A stretch of 64,000 nt of DNA, taken from Bacillus inaquosorum KCTC 13429 (GTDB lineage: Bacteria > Bacillota > Bacilli > Bacillales > Bacillaceae). How positions within the stretch are numbered: the first letter of the stretch is position 1; every line of letters begins with the position of its first letter. Shown here in pieces: positions 34,509 through 43,573 of the stretch. The notes below the pieces were generated by a model. The model had not been told where the DNA came from. It was given only the letters and a program-made list of their open reading frames with translations, and ran no database searches. Both the position numbers and the translations under genes were made by a program. The stretch spans positions 310,001 through 374,000 of the forward strand of contig NZ_AMXN01000001.1 in NCBI RefSeq assembly GCF_000332645.1, in the 5' to 3' direction.

Positions 34509-34898
34509 ATGAATCCTGAAACCATGAACAAAACCCTCATCAGCATTTCAAAATGGGGAAAAGCAACAGGCATTTTATTTATTATTATGGGCGCAATTAC
34601 CGCGCTGTCAGGCGCGTTCTTTTTTCTTATCGGTGCCGTGCCGGGCGTACTGCAAATTATTTCCGGAATCTTTTTGATGCGGTCAGCTAAAGAAGCAGGC
34701 CAAATGGCTGAACACAATAGCGGACAATCTGAAGACTTAATGCTGGAGAATTATGCGAAGTTTGTAAAGATGCAAGGGATTTATTTAATCGTGAGCATTG
34801 CTGTATCCATTCTAGCGATTATCGCATTCTTCATCTTTTTAATGCTTGGAATTGCTGACGGCCTTTTCAACGATTATAATACGTACAGCTCTTATTAA
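34509..34898 (+). CDS. ywnC: DUF4064-type membrane protein YwnC
   Basis: A 129-residue membrane protein with about four helices, paralogous to YwnG (shared SKWGKATGILFIIMG, PGVLQIISGIFLMRSAKEAG, LENYAKFVKMQ). It lacks YwnG's acidic N-terminal tail. The ATG at 34509 follows AAAGGGGAG; an in-frame GTG lies six bases upstream. Function unknown. It is divergent from mta and converges with ywnB. Confidence 0.87.
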   Translation: MNPETMNKTLISISKWGKATGILFIIMGAITALSGAFFFLIGAVPGVLQIISGIFLMRSAKEAGQMAEHNSGQSEDLMLENYAKFVKMQGIYLIVSIAVSILAIIAFFIFLMLGIADGLFNDYNTYSSY

Positions 34899-34904
34899 TC
34901 AGAA

Positions 34905-34938
34905 AAACCCGGAGCGGACTCCGGGTTTTTTTATTATT
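34905..34938. terminator. Bidirectional terminator ywnC/ywnB
   Basis: AAAAACCCGGAG / CTCCGGGTTTTTT hairpin between the two convergent genes. Confidence 0.85.
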
Positions 34939-35575
34939 CCGCTTCGCTTACCACTGTGAAGCGTTCATTTTTGTGTGCCGGATGTTCAAGCTCATCCAAT
35001 ACGGCAATGGCATAATCTGCATAGCTGATATAACTGTCGCCTTTTGCGTTTACGATGACATTGTCTTTTCCTTTTTGGTAAGAACCTGTCCGTTTTCCTG
35101 CCGGGTCAAAAAATGCCGCAGGGCTGAGGAACGTCCAAGAAATGGAGTCTGTCTGCTGCAAGTCTTTCAGGTTCTCCCCTTGATTTGATGCAGTCGGCAG
35201 ATATTCTTTTGGGAATTCCGGCGTATCCATTAAACGGGTTGTTTTGGCTTCATCAACAAACAGGCTTCCTGCTCCGCCGACGACAAGCAATCTTGTGTTT
35301 TTTGCATCCTTTAAGATGCTGATTAGGGCTCTGCCTGCTTCAACATGAAGATGTTCCTGGCCAGGTGCTGCTCCAAATGCGTTTACGACCACGTCGAAAG
35401 GCTTGATGTCTTCTGCAGTCAGTTCAAACACATCTTTCTCCAAAATCGCTATGTCCTGTTCCTGTACTTTTGAAGAGGACCGAACGATGGCAGTCACTTC
35501 ATGGCCTCTTGTTTTCGCTTCTTTCAAAATCTGGCTTCCTGCTTTTCCGCTTGCTCCGATAATTCCAATTTTCAT
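34934..35575 (-). CDS. ywnB: NAD(P)-binding atypical SDR protein YwnB
   Basis: A 213-residue cytoplasmic Rossmann-fold protein of the NmrA/NAD(P)H-binding group. The dinucleotide loop is GIIGASGKAGSQI at residues 3-15; DVVVNAFGAAPGQE and LLVVGGAGSLFV follow. No complete Tyr-x3-Lys active site is obvious, as in many of this group. The Rrf2 gene ywnA lies directly upstream, and a TGTAAC-N7-GTTACA dyad sits just before the ywnB ribosome site, so it is probably YwnA-controlled and linked to redox or electrophile stress (inference). Confidence 0.88.
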   Translation of the reverse strand: MKIGIIGASGKAGSQILKEAKTRGHEVTAIVRSSSKVQEQDIAILEKDVFELTAEDIKPFDVVVNAFGAAPGQEHLHVEAGRALISILKDAKNTRLLVVGGAGSLFVDEAKTTRLMDTPEFPKEYLPTASNQGENLKDLQQTDSISWTFLSPAAFFDPAGKRTGSYQKGKDNVIVNAKGDSYISYADYAIAVLDELEHPAHKNERFTVVSEAE

Positions 35576-35594
35576 TTTTCATTTCCTCCTTATT

Positions 35595-35613
35595 TGTAAC
35601 AATTTCAGTTACA
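35595..35613 (-). promoter_or_regulatory. Candidate YwnA operator before ywnB
   Basis: TGTAAC, seven bases, GTTACA: the same dyad and spacing as at the ywnA promoter. It lies 20-38 bases upstream of the ywnB start codon. Confidence 0.65.
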
Positions 35614-35642
35614 TGTTGGCGGTGAGAAGTCATCCCTTTTGA

Positions 35643-36044
35643 TTAAAAGAGATGATTCATAACATCTTTTAATGACTTGCTTGCCAATTCATTTTCCATC
35701 GCTTTTTGCACACTTTCAAATGTTTCATCCAGTGCGTTCTGAATTTTTTTCCCTACCGGACATTTCGGATTCGGATTCTCATGAACCGCAAAGAGTTCTT
35801 CTTGCTTTTGGACAGCCCGATATACTTCTAATAGAGAAATATCGGCCGGATCTTTTTTGAGGCTTGCACCCGGCACCCCGGCGCGTGATGTGAGAATATC
35901 TGCCTTTTTCAGCAGGCTGATCATTCTTCGCACGACAACCGGATTCGTGTTGACGCTGTCAGCAATGATTTCTGAAGATGTTTTTTCATCCATCGAAATG
36001 AGGGATAAAATATGAATGGCAACAGCAAGACGGCTGTTAATCAT
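35643..36044 (-). CDS. ywnA: Rrf2-family transcriptional regulator YwnA
   Basis: A 133-residue winged-helix regulator. The N-terminal part (RLAVAIHILSLISM ... TSSEIIADSVNTNPVVVRRMI) is the Rrf2 helix-turn-helix; the wing has SRAGVPGASLKKDPADISLLEVYRAV. Only one cysteine (KCPVG, near 96) is present, so it lacks the three-cysteine iron-sulfur site of IscR/NsrR and may sense through a single thiol or a small molecule. Two matching dyads, one over its own -10, suggest autorepression plus control of ywnB. Confidence 0.9.
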   Translation of the reverse strand: MINSRLAVAIHILSLISMDEKTSSEIIADSVNTNPVVVRRMISLLKKADILTSRAGVPGASLKKDPADISLLEVYRAVQKQEELFAVHENPNPKCPVGKKIQNALDETFESVQKAMENELASKSLKDVMNHLF

Positions 36045-36060
36045 GTTTTTTCACCACCGT

Positions 36061-36096
36061 TGTAACTATAATAGTTACATTTAATTCGTTTGTCAA
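36061..36096 (-). promoter_or_regulatory. ywnA promoter with YwnA-type operator
   Basis: On the minus strand TTGACA (36096-36091), 17 bases and TATTAT (36073-36068) form a near-ideal sigma-A promoter. The dyad TGTAAC-N7-GTTACA (36061-36079) covers the -10, the position expected for a repressor. Confidence 0.75.
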
Positions 36097-36147
36097 CATC
36101 TAATATACACTAAATGCGGGGTTTTTGTGCACCGTTTTGAGTCAATA

Positions 36148-36177
36148 GTACGGCCGGATGCACTCCGGCCGCGTCTT
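36148..36177 (-). terminator. Possible terminator of the urt-ure operon
   Basis: CGGCCGGATG / ACTCCGGCCG is a strong stem just after the ureC stop, but only a short T-containing stretch follows it on the minus strand, so it may instead stabilise the 3' end. Confidence 0.5.
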
Positions 36178-36178
36178 G

Positions 36179-37888
36179 TCAGAATAAGAAATATCTTTGT
36201 CCAAGCGGAACATAATCGACAGGCTGGCAAGACAGTTCCTCTCCGTCAGCGAAGACCTGATAGGTTTTTGGATCAACTTCGATCTTCGGCAAAGCTGAGT
36301 TCAATTTCATATCCAGCTTGCTCAGCTTTCTGATATTCTTGACAGGAGAAATTCTTTTTTCCAGCCCTAAGCTTTCCGCCACACCCAGCTCTATGCTTGC
36401 CTGAGACATAAATGTAATGGAGGTTGAGCGATTGGCTTTTCCGTAAGACGCATACATTTGCCGCATAAACACCGGTTCCGGAGTCGGGATGGATGCGTTC
36501 GGATCTCCCATTTGCGCACGTGCAATCATGCCGCCCTTTAAAACCAGTTCCGGCTTTACGCCAAAAAATACCGGGTCCCACAGAACGAGATCAGCAAGCT
36601 TCCCTTTTTCCACCGAACCGACTTCATGGCTGAGCCCGTGAGTAATCGCTGGATTAATCGTGTATTTGGCAATGTAGCGTTTTGCGCGCACATTGTCATT
36701 TCCGTTTTCGCCGGCAAGAGCCCCGCGCTGCTTTTTCATTTTGTCAGCTACCTGCCACGTTCGGATGATCACTTCTCCGACCCGCCCCATCGCTTGGGAA
36801 TCCGATGATGTCATGCTGATCGCACCGATATCATGGAGAATGTCCTCTGCCGCAATGGTCGCAGCCCTGATTCTTGAATGGCTGAACGCCACATCTTCAG
36901 GCACTTTCGCATCTAAATGGTGGCAGACCATCATCATATCAAGATGCTCATCCATCGTATTAACGGTATAAGGAATGGTTGGCGTTGTGGATGACGGCAG
37001 AATGTTAGCATAAGAGGCGAGCTTCATAATATCCGGGGCATGGCCGCCGCCGGCTCCTTCAATGTGATAAGTATGAATGACCCGGTCCCCGATCGCGTCG
37101 AGCGTGTTTTCCAGGAAGCCCGCTTCGTTAATCGTATCGGTATGAATGGCGACTTGAATATCAGCCTCATCCACGACTTCCATACACGTTTTGATGGCGC
37201 TTGGCGTCGTGCCCCAGTCTTCATGAAGCTTAAGGCCGATGGCGCCTGCTTCGACCTGCTCGATCAGCGGCGCTTTATCGGATGCATTCCCTTTTCCTAA
37301 GAAGCCGACATTGATCGGAAACTCCTCTGCCGCTTCCAGCATCCTTGCCATATACCACGCGCCGGACGTACATGTTGTCGCTTTGCTTCCTGTAGCTGGG
37401 CCTGTTCCGCCTCCCAAAAGAGTCGTCACACCTGAAGAAAGCGCAACTTCCATCTGCTGAGGACAAATAAAATGAATGTGCGTGTCCACTCCTCCGGCTG
37501 TTAAAATTTTTCCTTCACCGGAAATCACCTCTGTACCGGCGCCGATGACCATATGCGGATCGACTCCGTCCATGATATCAGGGTTGCCGCTTTTTCCGAC
37601 GCCAACAATCCGGCCGTCTTTCACACCGACATCCGCTTTAACAATGCCTGTATAATCCAATAGCACGACGTTGGTGATGACCAAGTCCAAAGCGCCGTCT
37701 TTCCCTGTGATTCTGCCGTTTTGGCCCATGCCGTCCCGGATCGTTTTTCCGCCGCCAAAGATCATTTCTTCACCATATACGGTGAAATCCTTTTCGACTT
37801 CGATCCATAAATCTGTATCGCCCAATCTGATTTTATCGCCCGTTGTCGGGCCAAACAGCTCCGCATATTGCTCCCGTGACATTTTCAT
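36179..37888 (-). CDS. ureC: Urease alpha subunit UreC
   Basis: A 569-residue catalytic subunit hydrolysing urea to ammonia and carbamate at a di-nickel centre. Metal ligands and catalytic residues are intact: HIHF (His pair), the Lys to be carbamylated in [35 protein letters not shown], the flap His in [13 protein letters not shown] and the Asp in SSDSQAMGR. The start overlaps the ureB stop (ATGA). No nickel-insertion genes (ureDEFG) follow: the next gene is ywnA. B. subtilis likewise lacks them yet makes active urease. Confidence 0.97.
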   Translation of the reverse strand: MKMSREQYAELFGPTTGDKIRLGDTDLWIEVEKDFTVYGEEMIFGGGKTIRDGMGQNGRITGKDGALDLVITNVVLLDYTGIVKADVGVKDGRIVGVGKSGNPDIMDGVDPHMVIGAGTEVISGEGKILTAGGVDTHIHFICPQQMEVALSSGVTTLLGGGTGPATGSKATTCTSGAWYMARMLEAAEEFPINVGFLGKGNASDKAPLIEQVEAGAIGLKLHEDWGTTPSAIKTCMEVVDEADIQVAIHTDTINEAGFLENTLDAIGDRVIHTYHIEGAGGGHAPDIMKLASYANILPSSTTPTIPYTVNTMDEHLDMMMVCHHLDAKVPEDVAFSHSRIRAATIAAEDILHDIGAISMTSSDSQAMGRVGEVIIRTWQVADKMKKQRGALAGENGNDNVRAKRYIAKYTINPAITHGLSHEVGSVEKGKLADLVLWDPVFFGVKPELVLKGGMIARAQMGDPNASIPTPEPVFMRQMYASYGKANRSTSITFMSQASIELGVAESLGLEKRISPVKNIRKLSKLDMKLNSALPKIEVDPKTYQVFADGEELSCQPVDYVPLGQRYFLF

Positions 37889-38259
37889 CGGATTACACCC
37901 TCCATCCAGCCGGCTTGTTTTAAGTTGGCTAACGTTTTTTCTTTGCCGCGTTCATCGATAAACGTGTCGGCCATTGCATTCAGGCCTCTTATTGTCTTTC
38001 GTCCTCCGATTTCCACAAGCGTGACCGTTTTCTGCTCGCCCGGCTCAAAACGGACCGACGTGCCTGATGGAACATCAAGGCGCATGCCGATCGCCTGCTC
38101 GCGATCAAATGATAATGCCCCGTTGGCTTCTGCAAAATGAAAATGCGAGCCGACTTGAATGGAGCGTGATCCGGTGTTTTTTACCGCTACCTCCCGTGTC
38201 TCGCGGCCTTCATTAATCGCAATCGTTCCCTCAGCAATCTGGAATGCTCCCGGCTTCAT
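37885..38259 (-). CDS. ureB: Urease beta subunit UreB
   Basis: A 124-residue structural subunit of the urease trimer of (UreABC). Conserved [17 protein letters not shown] and [16 protein letters not shown] are the family signatures. Its ATG overlaps the ureA stop and its own stop overlaps ureC, so all three are translationally coupled for equal stoichiometry. Confidence 0.96.
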   Translation of the reverse strand: MKPGAFQIAEGTIAINEGRETREVAVKNTGSRSIQVGSHFHFAEANGALSFDREQAIGMRLDVPSGTSVRFEPGEQKTVTLVEIGGRKTIRGLNAMADTFIDERGKEKTLANLKQAGWMEGVIR

Positions 38260-38573
38260 GACTTCACCTCCGCAGAAATTGGCTGATGTACCGTGACAAG
38301 CTTCACTCCATCCGGAAATGTGGCCTCCACCTGAATGCTGTCCAGCATCTCAGGCACACCCTCCATTACATCTTTTTCCGTTAACACATGGCGGCCGGCT
38401 TCCATCAGCTCCGCTACTCCCTTCCCGTCACGTGCGCCTTCCATGATAAAACAGGTGATATAAGCGGCAGCCTCAGGATAGTTCAGCAGAACGCCCCGCG
38501 CCTTTCGCTGTTTGGCTAATTCCCCCGCTGCAAAAATGAGCAATTTCTCTTGTTCAACCGGTGTCAGTTTCAT
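38256..38573 (-). CDS. ureA: Urease gamma subunit UreA
   Basis: A 105-residue gamma subunit ([48 protein letters not shown]). The ATG at 38573 lies behind AGAAGGAGGAC and gives the normal family length; the eight codons upstream are unsupported. It starts 99 bases after urtE with no terminator between, so it is transcribed with the urea transporter genes. Confidence 0.96.
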   Translation of the reverse strand: MKLTPVEQEKLLIFAAGELAKQRKARGVLLNYPEAAAYITCFIMEGARDGKGVAELMEAGRHVLTEKDVMEGVPEMLDSIQVEATFPDGVKLVTVHQPISAEVKS

Positions 38574-38672
38574 CTGTAGTCCTCCTTCTTTTGTCATATA
38601 AAGCGGATGCGGTTACTACGAATTTGCGGAACATGCAGGCGGGACATCACCTCCCTTTCTTCAGAATGAAGA

Positions 38673-39374
38673 TCATACAGTAAGATGCCTTTCAAAGCGG
38701 CGTGCCGTTTCTTCATCGGCCTTTCCATGGTCAACAACCGTTCCCCTGTCGATCACATAAAGGTAGTCAGCACAGGTTAACGCGTTTTCCAGACTGTGCT
38801 CGACTAATATAACGGACATGTCTTTTTTTCTGGAAATTTCTACGATAACGTGTCTGATTAGTTCGACAATTGAAGGTTGAATCCCTTCCATTGGTTCATC
38901 TAGTAAAATAATTTTTGGATTTCCCATCAGCGCTCTGGCAATTGCAAGCTGCTGCTGCTGGCCTCCGCTTAAATCGCCGCCTTTGCGGTCAAGCATCTCC
39001 TTCAAAACGGGAAACCACTGAAAAATCTCTTCCTTGATCTGCCCCGTCCGGTCCTTCCGCGGAAGCGGCTCTTCCCCGAGCAGCAGGTTGTCACGAACGG
39101 TTAAGGAGGAAAAGATGTCTCTTCCCTGCGGAACATACGCAATCCCCGCTTTTGCCCGTGTTTCCGCCTTTTCGTTTTGAACAAACGTTTGATTGAAACA
39201 AATATCCCCCTGTTTAGCAGGAAGCAGGCCTATGATTGTTTTCAGCAAAGTGGATTTGCCAACTCCGTTTCGGCCTAATACAGCGACAATTTGCCCTGGA
39301 CGAACCTCCATGCTGAAATTGTGCAAAACCATCGATTGATCGTAACCAGACGTTACATTGCTGACGGCAATCAT
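38673..39374 (-). CDS. urtE: Urea ABC transporter ATP-binding protein UrtE
   Basis: A 233-residue LivF-type ATPase of a branched-chain-amino-acid/urea importer. Walker A is GRNGVGKST, the signature LSGGQQQQLAIAR, Walker B IILLDEPMEGIQ and the switch His lies in ILVEHSLENA. The Glu-Gly-Ile after Walker B is the form common in UrtE. The start overlaps the urtD stop by four bases. Position beside urease genes is what assigns urea over amino acids. Confidence 0.9.
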   Translation of the reverse strand: MIAVSNVTSGYDQSMVLHNFSMEVRPGQIVAVLGRNGVGKSTLLKTIIGLLPAKQGDICFNQTFVQNEKAETRAKAGIAYVPQGRDIFSSLTVRDNLLLGEEPLPRKDRTGQIKEEIFQWFPVLKEMLDRKGGDLSGGQQQQLAIARALMGNPKIILLDEPMEGIQPSIVELIRHVIVEISRKKDMSVILVEHSLENALTCADYLYVIDRGTVVDHGKADEETARRFERHLTV

Positions 39375-40120
39375 GACACACCGCTCCTTCCTAAATACAC
39401 CGCTGCCACCTCTTCATTGCTTGTAATGTCATCCATCGACCCTTCACAAAGCACTTTGCCTTCATGCATCACCGTGACTTTTCTGGAAAATGAGCGCACA
39501 AAATCCATATCGTGCTCGACAATCAGAACAGAGCACGTTTTCGCGATTTCTTCAAGCAGGGCTCCGGTTTTTTCCCGCTCCTTTCCCGTCATGCCAGCAA
39601 TCGGTTCATCCAGCAGCAAAAGCTTCGGCTCCATGGCGAGCTGCATCCCGATCTCAAGCCATTGCTTCTGTCCATGTGACAGGCTGCCAGCTGTTATATC
39701 CCGCTTTTCGTCTAACCCAACCAGCCGCAAGATGTCTATGATTCTGTCACTTTGCTGTTTCGTCATACGCGCTGTCAGCAATGAAAGGATCGTTTTTTTC
39801 TGTTTCATGGCAAGCTCGAGGTTTTCAAACACCGTCAGCTGTGTAAAAACACTCGGTGCCTGAAACTTCCGGGCGACCCCCAGTTTGGCGATCTGATATT
39901 CCCGAGCCTTTGTCAATTCATTCGTTTCCTGAAACAGAACTTCGCCCGAATGCGGCTTTGTTTTGCCGCAAATAATGTCCAGCAAAGTCGTTTTTCCGGC
40001 GCCGTTCGGCCCAATCAGAAAATGGATATCGCATTCCTGCACGCTGATATCAGCGCCCTGCAAAGCCCAAAACCCGTCAAACTCAACCCTTACGTCACGG
40101 CAGGTAAGTATCGGTTTCAT
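39371..40120 (-). CDS. urtD: Urea ABC transporter ATP-binding protein UrtD
   Basis: A 249-residue LivG-type ATPase. Walker A is GPNGAGKTT, the signature LSHGQKQWLEIGMQL (the form characteristic of UrtD), Walker B LLLLDEPIAGM and the switch His lies in LIVEHDMDF. The ATG at 40120 follows AAAGGAG and yields a start MKPILTCRD; upstream codons lie inside urtC. It overlaps urtC by 26 bases and urtE by four. Confidence 0.9.
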   Translation of the reverse strand: MKPILTCRDVRVEFDGFWALQGADISVQECDIHFLIGPNGAGKTTLLDIICGKTKPHSGEVLFQETNELTKAREYQIAKLGVARKFQAPSVFTQLTVFENLELAMKQKKTILSLLTARMTKQQSDRIIDILRLVGLDEKRDITAGSLSHGQKQWLEIGMQLAMEPKLLLLDEPIAGMTGKEREKTGALLEEIAKTCSVLIVEHDMDFVRSFSRKVTVMHEGKVLCEGSMDDITSNEEVAAVYLGRSGVS

Positions 40121-41165
40121 AAGCAGCCGCTCCTTTCTTTTTCGAGGAAGAAAGCTGGGTTCTAAGCTTCTCGAACAGCCCGACAATCCCTTTTGGCATA
40201 TAGAGCACGACGATGATAAACAGCGCGCCGAGAAAGTACAGCCAAATGTCAGGATAATATTCGCTTAAATAGCTTTTCATGCCGTTCGTTAACAGCGCGC
40301 CAAGCACCGCTCCGAAAATGGAGTGCCGGCCGCCGATCGCCACCCACAGCACCATTTCCACCGAAGGGATGATGCCCATCATTTCCGGTGAGATCATCCC
40401 GTCCTGAAGCACAAACAGCATCCCGGCAATCCCCGCCATCGCAGCGGATACACAGTAAATAAACACTTTAAAATTGGTGGAATGATACCCGAAAAAACGG
40501 ACCCTGTTTTCTCCGTCACGCACCGCCTGCAACAGCCGTCCAAAACGGCTTCTCGTCAGAAACAAAGCGAACATGACAGAAACACAGAGGAAAAAGACTG
40601 TCGTAAAATACAGGATCTGCTTCATTGCAGGATCGGCCAGAGCATATTGAAAAATGGTATAGAAATTCGTGAGGCCATTCGTTCCGCCGGTGATTTCCTG
40701 GCTGCCGATGAACAATGTGACAACCACCACCACCACAGCCTGAGAGATCAACGAAAAATAAACACCCTTTATATTGTTGCGGAAGGTAAAGTAACCGAGT
40801 AAAAAGGCCAGAAAGACAGGCACAATGACAGCCGCGGCAATCGCAGCAAAAGGATACCTGAACATTGTCCAAATCCACGGCAATTCATTGACGCCGGTCC
40901 ACTCCATAAAATCAGGTATACCTGACGGCGAAGCCTCTATCTTTAAGTACATGGCCATGCAGTAAGCACCCAATCCGAAAAAGACGCCATGCCCCAAACT
41001 CAAAATGCCTGTATATCCCCAAATCAGGCAAATGCCGACCGCTACAATCGCGAAGCATAAAAACTTCGCCAACAGCCCTAATCGAAACTCCTGCAGAAAG
41101 AACGGAGCGGCGATAAAAAGGGCAAACATCACAAGATACGGACTGAATTGTGAAAACCGCTTCAT
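40095..41165 (-). CDS. urtC: Urea ABC transporter permease UrtC
   Basis: A 356-residue LivM-type permease with about nine to ten hydrophobic helices. LIWGYTGILSLGHGVFFGLGAY is the classic LivM/UrtC signature, and WVAIGGRHSIFGAVLGA is the cytoplasmic coupling region. It pairs with UrtB to form the membrane channel. AGGGAACCG lies before the ATG. The gene follows urtB after 11 bases. Confidence 0.9.
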   Translation of the reverse strand: MKRFSQFSPYLVMFALFIAAPFFLQEFRLGLLAKFLCFAIVAVGICLIWGYTGILSLGHGVFFGLGAYCMAMYLKIEASPSGIPDFMEWTGVNELPWIWTMFRYPFAAIAAAVIVPVFLAFLLGYFTFRNNIKGVYFSLISQAVVVVVVTLFIGSQEITGGTNGLTNFYTIFQYALADPAMKQILYFTTVFFLCVSVMFALFLTRSRFGRLLQAVRDGENRVRFFGYHSTNFKVFIYCVSAAMAGIAGMLFVLQDGMISPEMMGIIPSVEMVLWVAIGGRHSIFGAVLGALLTNGMKSYLSEYYPDIWLYFLGALFIIVVLYMPKGIVGLFEKLRTQLSSSKKKGAAAYETDTYLP

Positions 41166-41176
41166 CCGGTTCCCTC

Positions 41177-42100
41177 CTAATCAAGTAATCTCGTTCTGAC
41201 ACTCGCAAGACCTGAAGGCCGCCATTGCAGAAAGAGAATAATAAAGGCAAACACGACAACCTTTGCAATCGTAGCGCTTGTGGAATATTCAACGAATGTG
41301 CTCAGCAAACCGACCGTCACCGCGCCGATAATCGTTCCTTTTAATTTTCCGATTCCGCCTAATATGACGATCATGAAGGCATCAACAAGGTATGACGAAC
41401 CGAGAGTAGGCCCGATCGAACCAAGCAAGGTGAGTGAGCTCCCCGCGATACCGGCCAGTCCGCTTCCGAGTGCGAAAGCCAATGTATCTGTTTTTCGCAC
41501 AGATACACCAAGACACGATGCCATGCTCCGGTTCAGCGTAACAGCCTGCATCCGCCGCCCCGCAGAGCTTTTAAACAAATACAATCCGAGCAGCGCCAGC
41601 GTAAAAAGAACGAGCGCCAAAATAAACAGCCTTTTATACGGAAAGGTAACGGAAAAAAGCGTCACTCCTCCCGTCAGCCACTCAGGAGACTTGACGGCCA
41701 CATTCGGCGCGCCAAAAATCGATCTGGCCGCCTGCTGCAGAATTAAGCTCACCCCCCACGTCGCCAAAAGGCTGTCGAGCGGACGGTCATATAATCGACT
41801 GACAATCACTTTTTCAATGACAATCCCTATAAGCGCCGCAACCGCAAACGCCATGATGATCGCGATTAAAAAATAGTAAGAAAACAGAGAAGCCGGCAAA
41901 TAGCTTAAAAATAGCTGCTGAACAACATATGTCGTATAGGCTCCTGCCATAATCAGCTCACCGTGCGCCATATTAATAATGTTCATCAAACCGAATGTAA
42001 CGGCCAATCCAATCGCAATGAGAATCAAAATAGAACCGAGACTGATCCCGTTAAATAATTGAGTCACGACGACAGACATGCTCCGCCTCCTCCCCCGCAA
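41177..42100 (-). CDS. urtB: Urea ABC transporter permease UrtB
   Basis: A 307-residue LivH-type permease with about eight helices. AVTFGLMNIINMAHGELIMAGAYT is the family signature; LGGIGKLKGTIIGA forms the coupling loop. Three in-frame starts crowd the N-terminus (MRGRRRS, MSVVVTQ at 42079 being the other likely one); the longest is given here and MSVVVTQLFNGIS would be the more typical family start. It follows urtA closely in the same operon. Confidence 0.87.
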   Translation of the reverse strand: MRGRRRSMSVVVTQLFNGISLGSILILIAIGLAVTFGLMNIINMAHGELIMAGAYTTYVVQQLFLSYLPASLFSYYFLIAIIMAFAVAALIGIVIEKVIVSRLYDRPLDSLLATWGVSLILQQAARSIFGAPNVAVKSPEWLTGGVTLFSVTFPYKRLFILALVLFTLALLGLYLFKSSAGRRMQAVTLNRSMASCLGVSVRKTDTLAFALGSGLAGIAGSSLTLLGSIGPTLGSSYLVDAFMIVILGGIGKLKGTIIGAVTVGLLSTFVEYSTSATIAKVVVFAFIILFLQWRPSGLASVRTRLLD

Positions 42101-42111
42101 ACGGCTTTGAT

Positions 42112-43368
42112 TTATTTAGATAACCCCTTTGCCCAGTCGTACGTTTTTAGGTACGGATCAGGTTTTACAGGATCACCTGAGTTCCATACTTCTTTAAACT
42201 GTCCATCCCCCGTGATCTGTCCGATTCTGACCGTTTTGTAAAGATGCTGTGTATCCCCGTCAATTTTCACTGTGCCGCCCGGAGCCTTGAATGAAATCCC
42301 GTCAGCCGCTTTCTTCACCTTATCGACATCAAAGGACTTGGCTTTTTCAACAGCCGCTGCCCAGAGATAGACCGCATTATAACCGGCTTCAATCGGATCG
42401 CTCGTCACCCGGCTATCGCCGTTCATTTTTTTATAGTTCTTCACGAATGTTTGATTTTCGCTCGTATTGGTTGTCTGGAAGTAATTCCACACCGCATAAT
42501 GTCCTTTTAGCACATCAGGGCCGATCCCCCGAATTTCTTCCTCAGCGACACTTGCCGACATGACAGGCATATCGTCGGCCGATATCCCAGCATCTTTCAG
42601 CTGTTTGAAAAACGCCACGTTGCTGTCACCGTTTAATGTATTAAAAATGACATCGGGCTGTTTTTCTTTGATTTTGCTGACGAGCGTACTGTAATTCGTG
42701 TGGCCGAGCGGCGTATACTCTTCACCGGCAATTTCTCCTCCGGCCGCCTTCACTTGCGCTTTAATGATTTTGTTGGCTGTTCTCGGGAACACATAATCTG
42801 ATCCAATCAGAAAGAAGGTCTTCCCCTTCTTCTTCAGCAGCCAATCGACAGCCGGCACAATTTGCTGATTTGTCGTTGCTCCGGTATAAACAATATTAGG
42901 TGATGACTCCATTCCTTCGTACTGTACCGGATAGAATAAAAGCCCATTATTTTGCTCCACAACCGGAAGCATGGCTTTGCGGCTTGCTGACGTCCACCCG
43001 CCAAAAACAGCAGCCGCTTTATCCTGCTGAAGCAGCTTTCTCATTTTTTCCGCATATGTAGGCCAGTCTGAGGCGCCGTCTTCTACGACGGGCTCTAGCT
43101 TTTTGCCGAGAACTCCGCCTTTTTGATTGATTTCGTTAATAGCCATTAGCTCTGCATCATGGACGGACACTTCGCTGATCGCCATTGTCCCGCTTAATGA
43201 GTGAAGAATCCCGACCTTCACTGAATCCCCGCTTGTGTCGATTTCAACTGTTTTTTTCGCAGCCCCGCTGGCTTCCGACACTTTCTTGGGCGCAGTACAT
43301 CCCGTCATCAAAACCATGATCAGAAACAACTGAAAAACAGCCTGTATTCCAACCCCTTTGTTTTTCAT
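42112..43368 (-). CDS. urtA: Urea ABC transporter substrate-binding lipoprotein UrtA
   Basis: A 418-residue extracytoplasmic binding protein. A signal peptide with lipobox LMTGC (Cys near residue 24) anchors it to the membrane. The mature part opens [17 protein letters not shown] and continues with [33 protein letters not shown] and [12 protein letters not shown], signatures of UrtA/FmdD-type urea or short-chain-amide receptors. GGGAGG lies seven bases before the ATG. It heads the operon, behind a nitrogen-control site. Confidence 0.92.
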   Translation of the reverse strand: MKNKGVGIQAVFQLFLIMVLMTGCTAPKKVSEASGAAKKTVEIDTSGDSVKVGILHSLSGTMAISEVSVHDAELMAINEINQKGGVLGKKLEPVVEDGASDWPTYAEKMRKLLQQDKAAAVFGGWTSASRKAMLPVVEQNNGLLFYPVQYEGMESSPNIVYTGATTNQQIVPAVDWLLKKKGKTFFLIGSDYVFPRTANKIIKAQVKAAGGEIAGEEYTPLGHTNYSTLVSKIKEKQPDVIFNTLNGDSNVAFFKQLKDAGISADDMPVMSASVAEEEIRGIGPDVLKGHYAVWNYFQTTNTSENQTFVKNYKKMNGDSRVTSDPIEAGYNAVYLWAAAVEKAKSFDVDKVKKAADGISFKAPGGTVKIDGDTQHLYKTVRIGQITGDGQFKEVWNSGDPVKPDPYLKTYDWAKGLSK

Positions 43369-43403
43369 TCAGAACCTCCCTTTGTCTGATTTTCACCAAT
43401 CGA

Positions 43404-43481
43404 TGTTATAAAAGTTAACAACTTATGTCATTATTATATAGAAGAGGTTCATTAATTCAAAGAATATTTAGAAATTTTAGA
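43404..43481 (-). promoter_or_regulatory. urt-ure promoter with TnrA/GlnR boxes
   Basis: On the minus strand TTGAAT (43460-43455), 16 bases and TATAAT (43438-43433) form a sigma-A promoter. Just downstream of the start site, 43420-43404 reads TGTTAACTTTTATAACA, one mismatch from the TnrA/GlnR consensus; that placement suits repression. A weaker copy (43481-43465) is centred near -48, where TnrA activates. A dual arrangement is known at the B. subtilis ure P3 promoter. Confidence 0.75.
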
Positions 43482-43527
43482 TACCTTAACCAAATCGATT
43501 GCTTTTTTTGTTATATTTATTCACATC

Positions 43528-43566
43528 AACAAAAAAGGCAGGAAACATATCGTTTCCTGCCTCTTC
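43528..43566 (-). terminator. Terminator of csbD
   Basis: On the minus strand GGCAGGAAACG and TTTCCTGCC pair across a short loop and run into TTTTTT. Confidence 0.85.
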
Positions 43567-43573
43567 CGTATGA

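Noticed and set aside
36179-38573. ureABC as a broken urease operon because accessory genes are missing
   Set aside because: All catalytic and metal-binding residues are intact, and B. subtilis is known to have active urease without ureDEFG.
41280-41876. 198-codon plus-strand frame over urtB
   Set aside because: Antisense shadow of a clear LivH-type permease.
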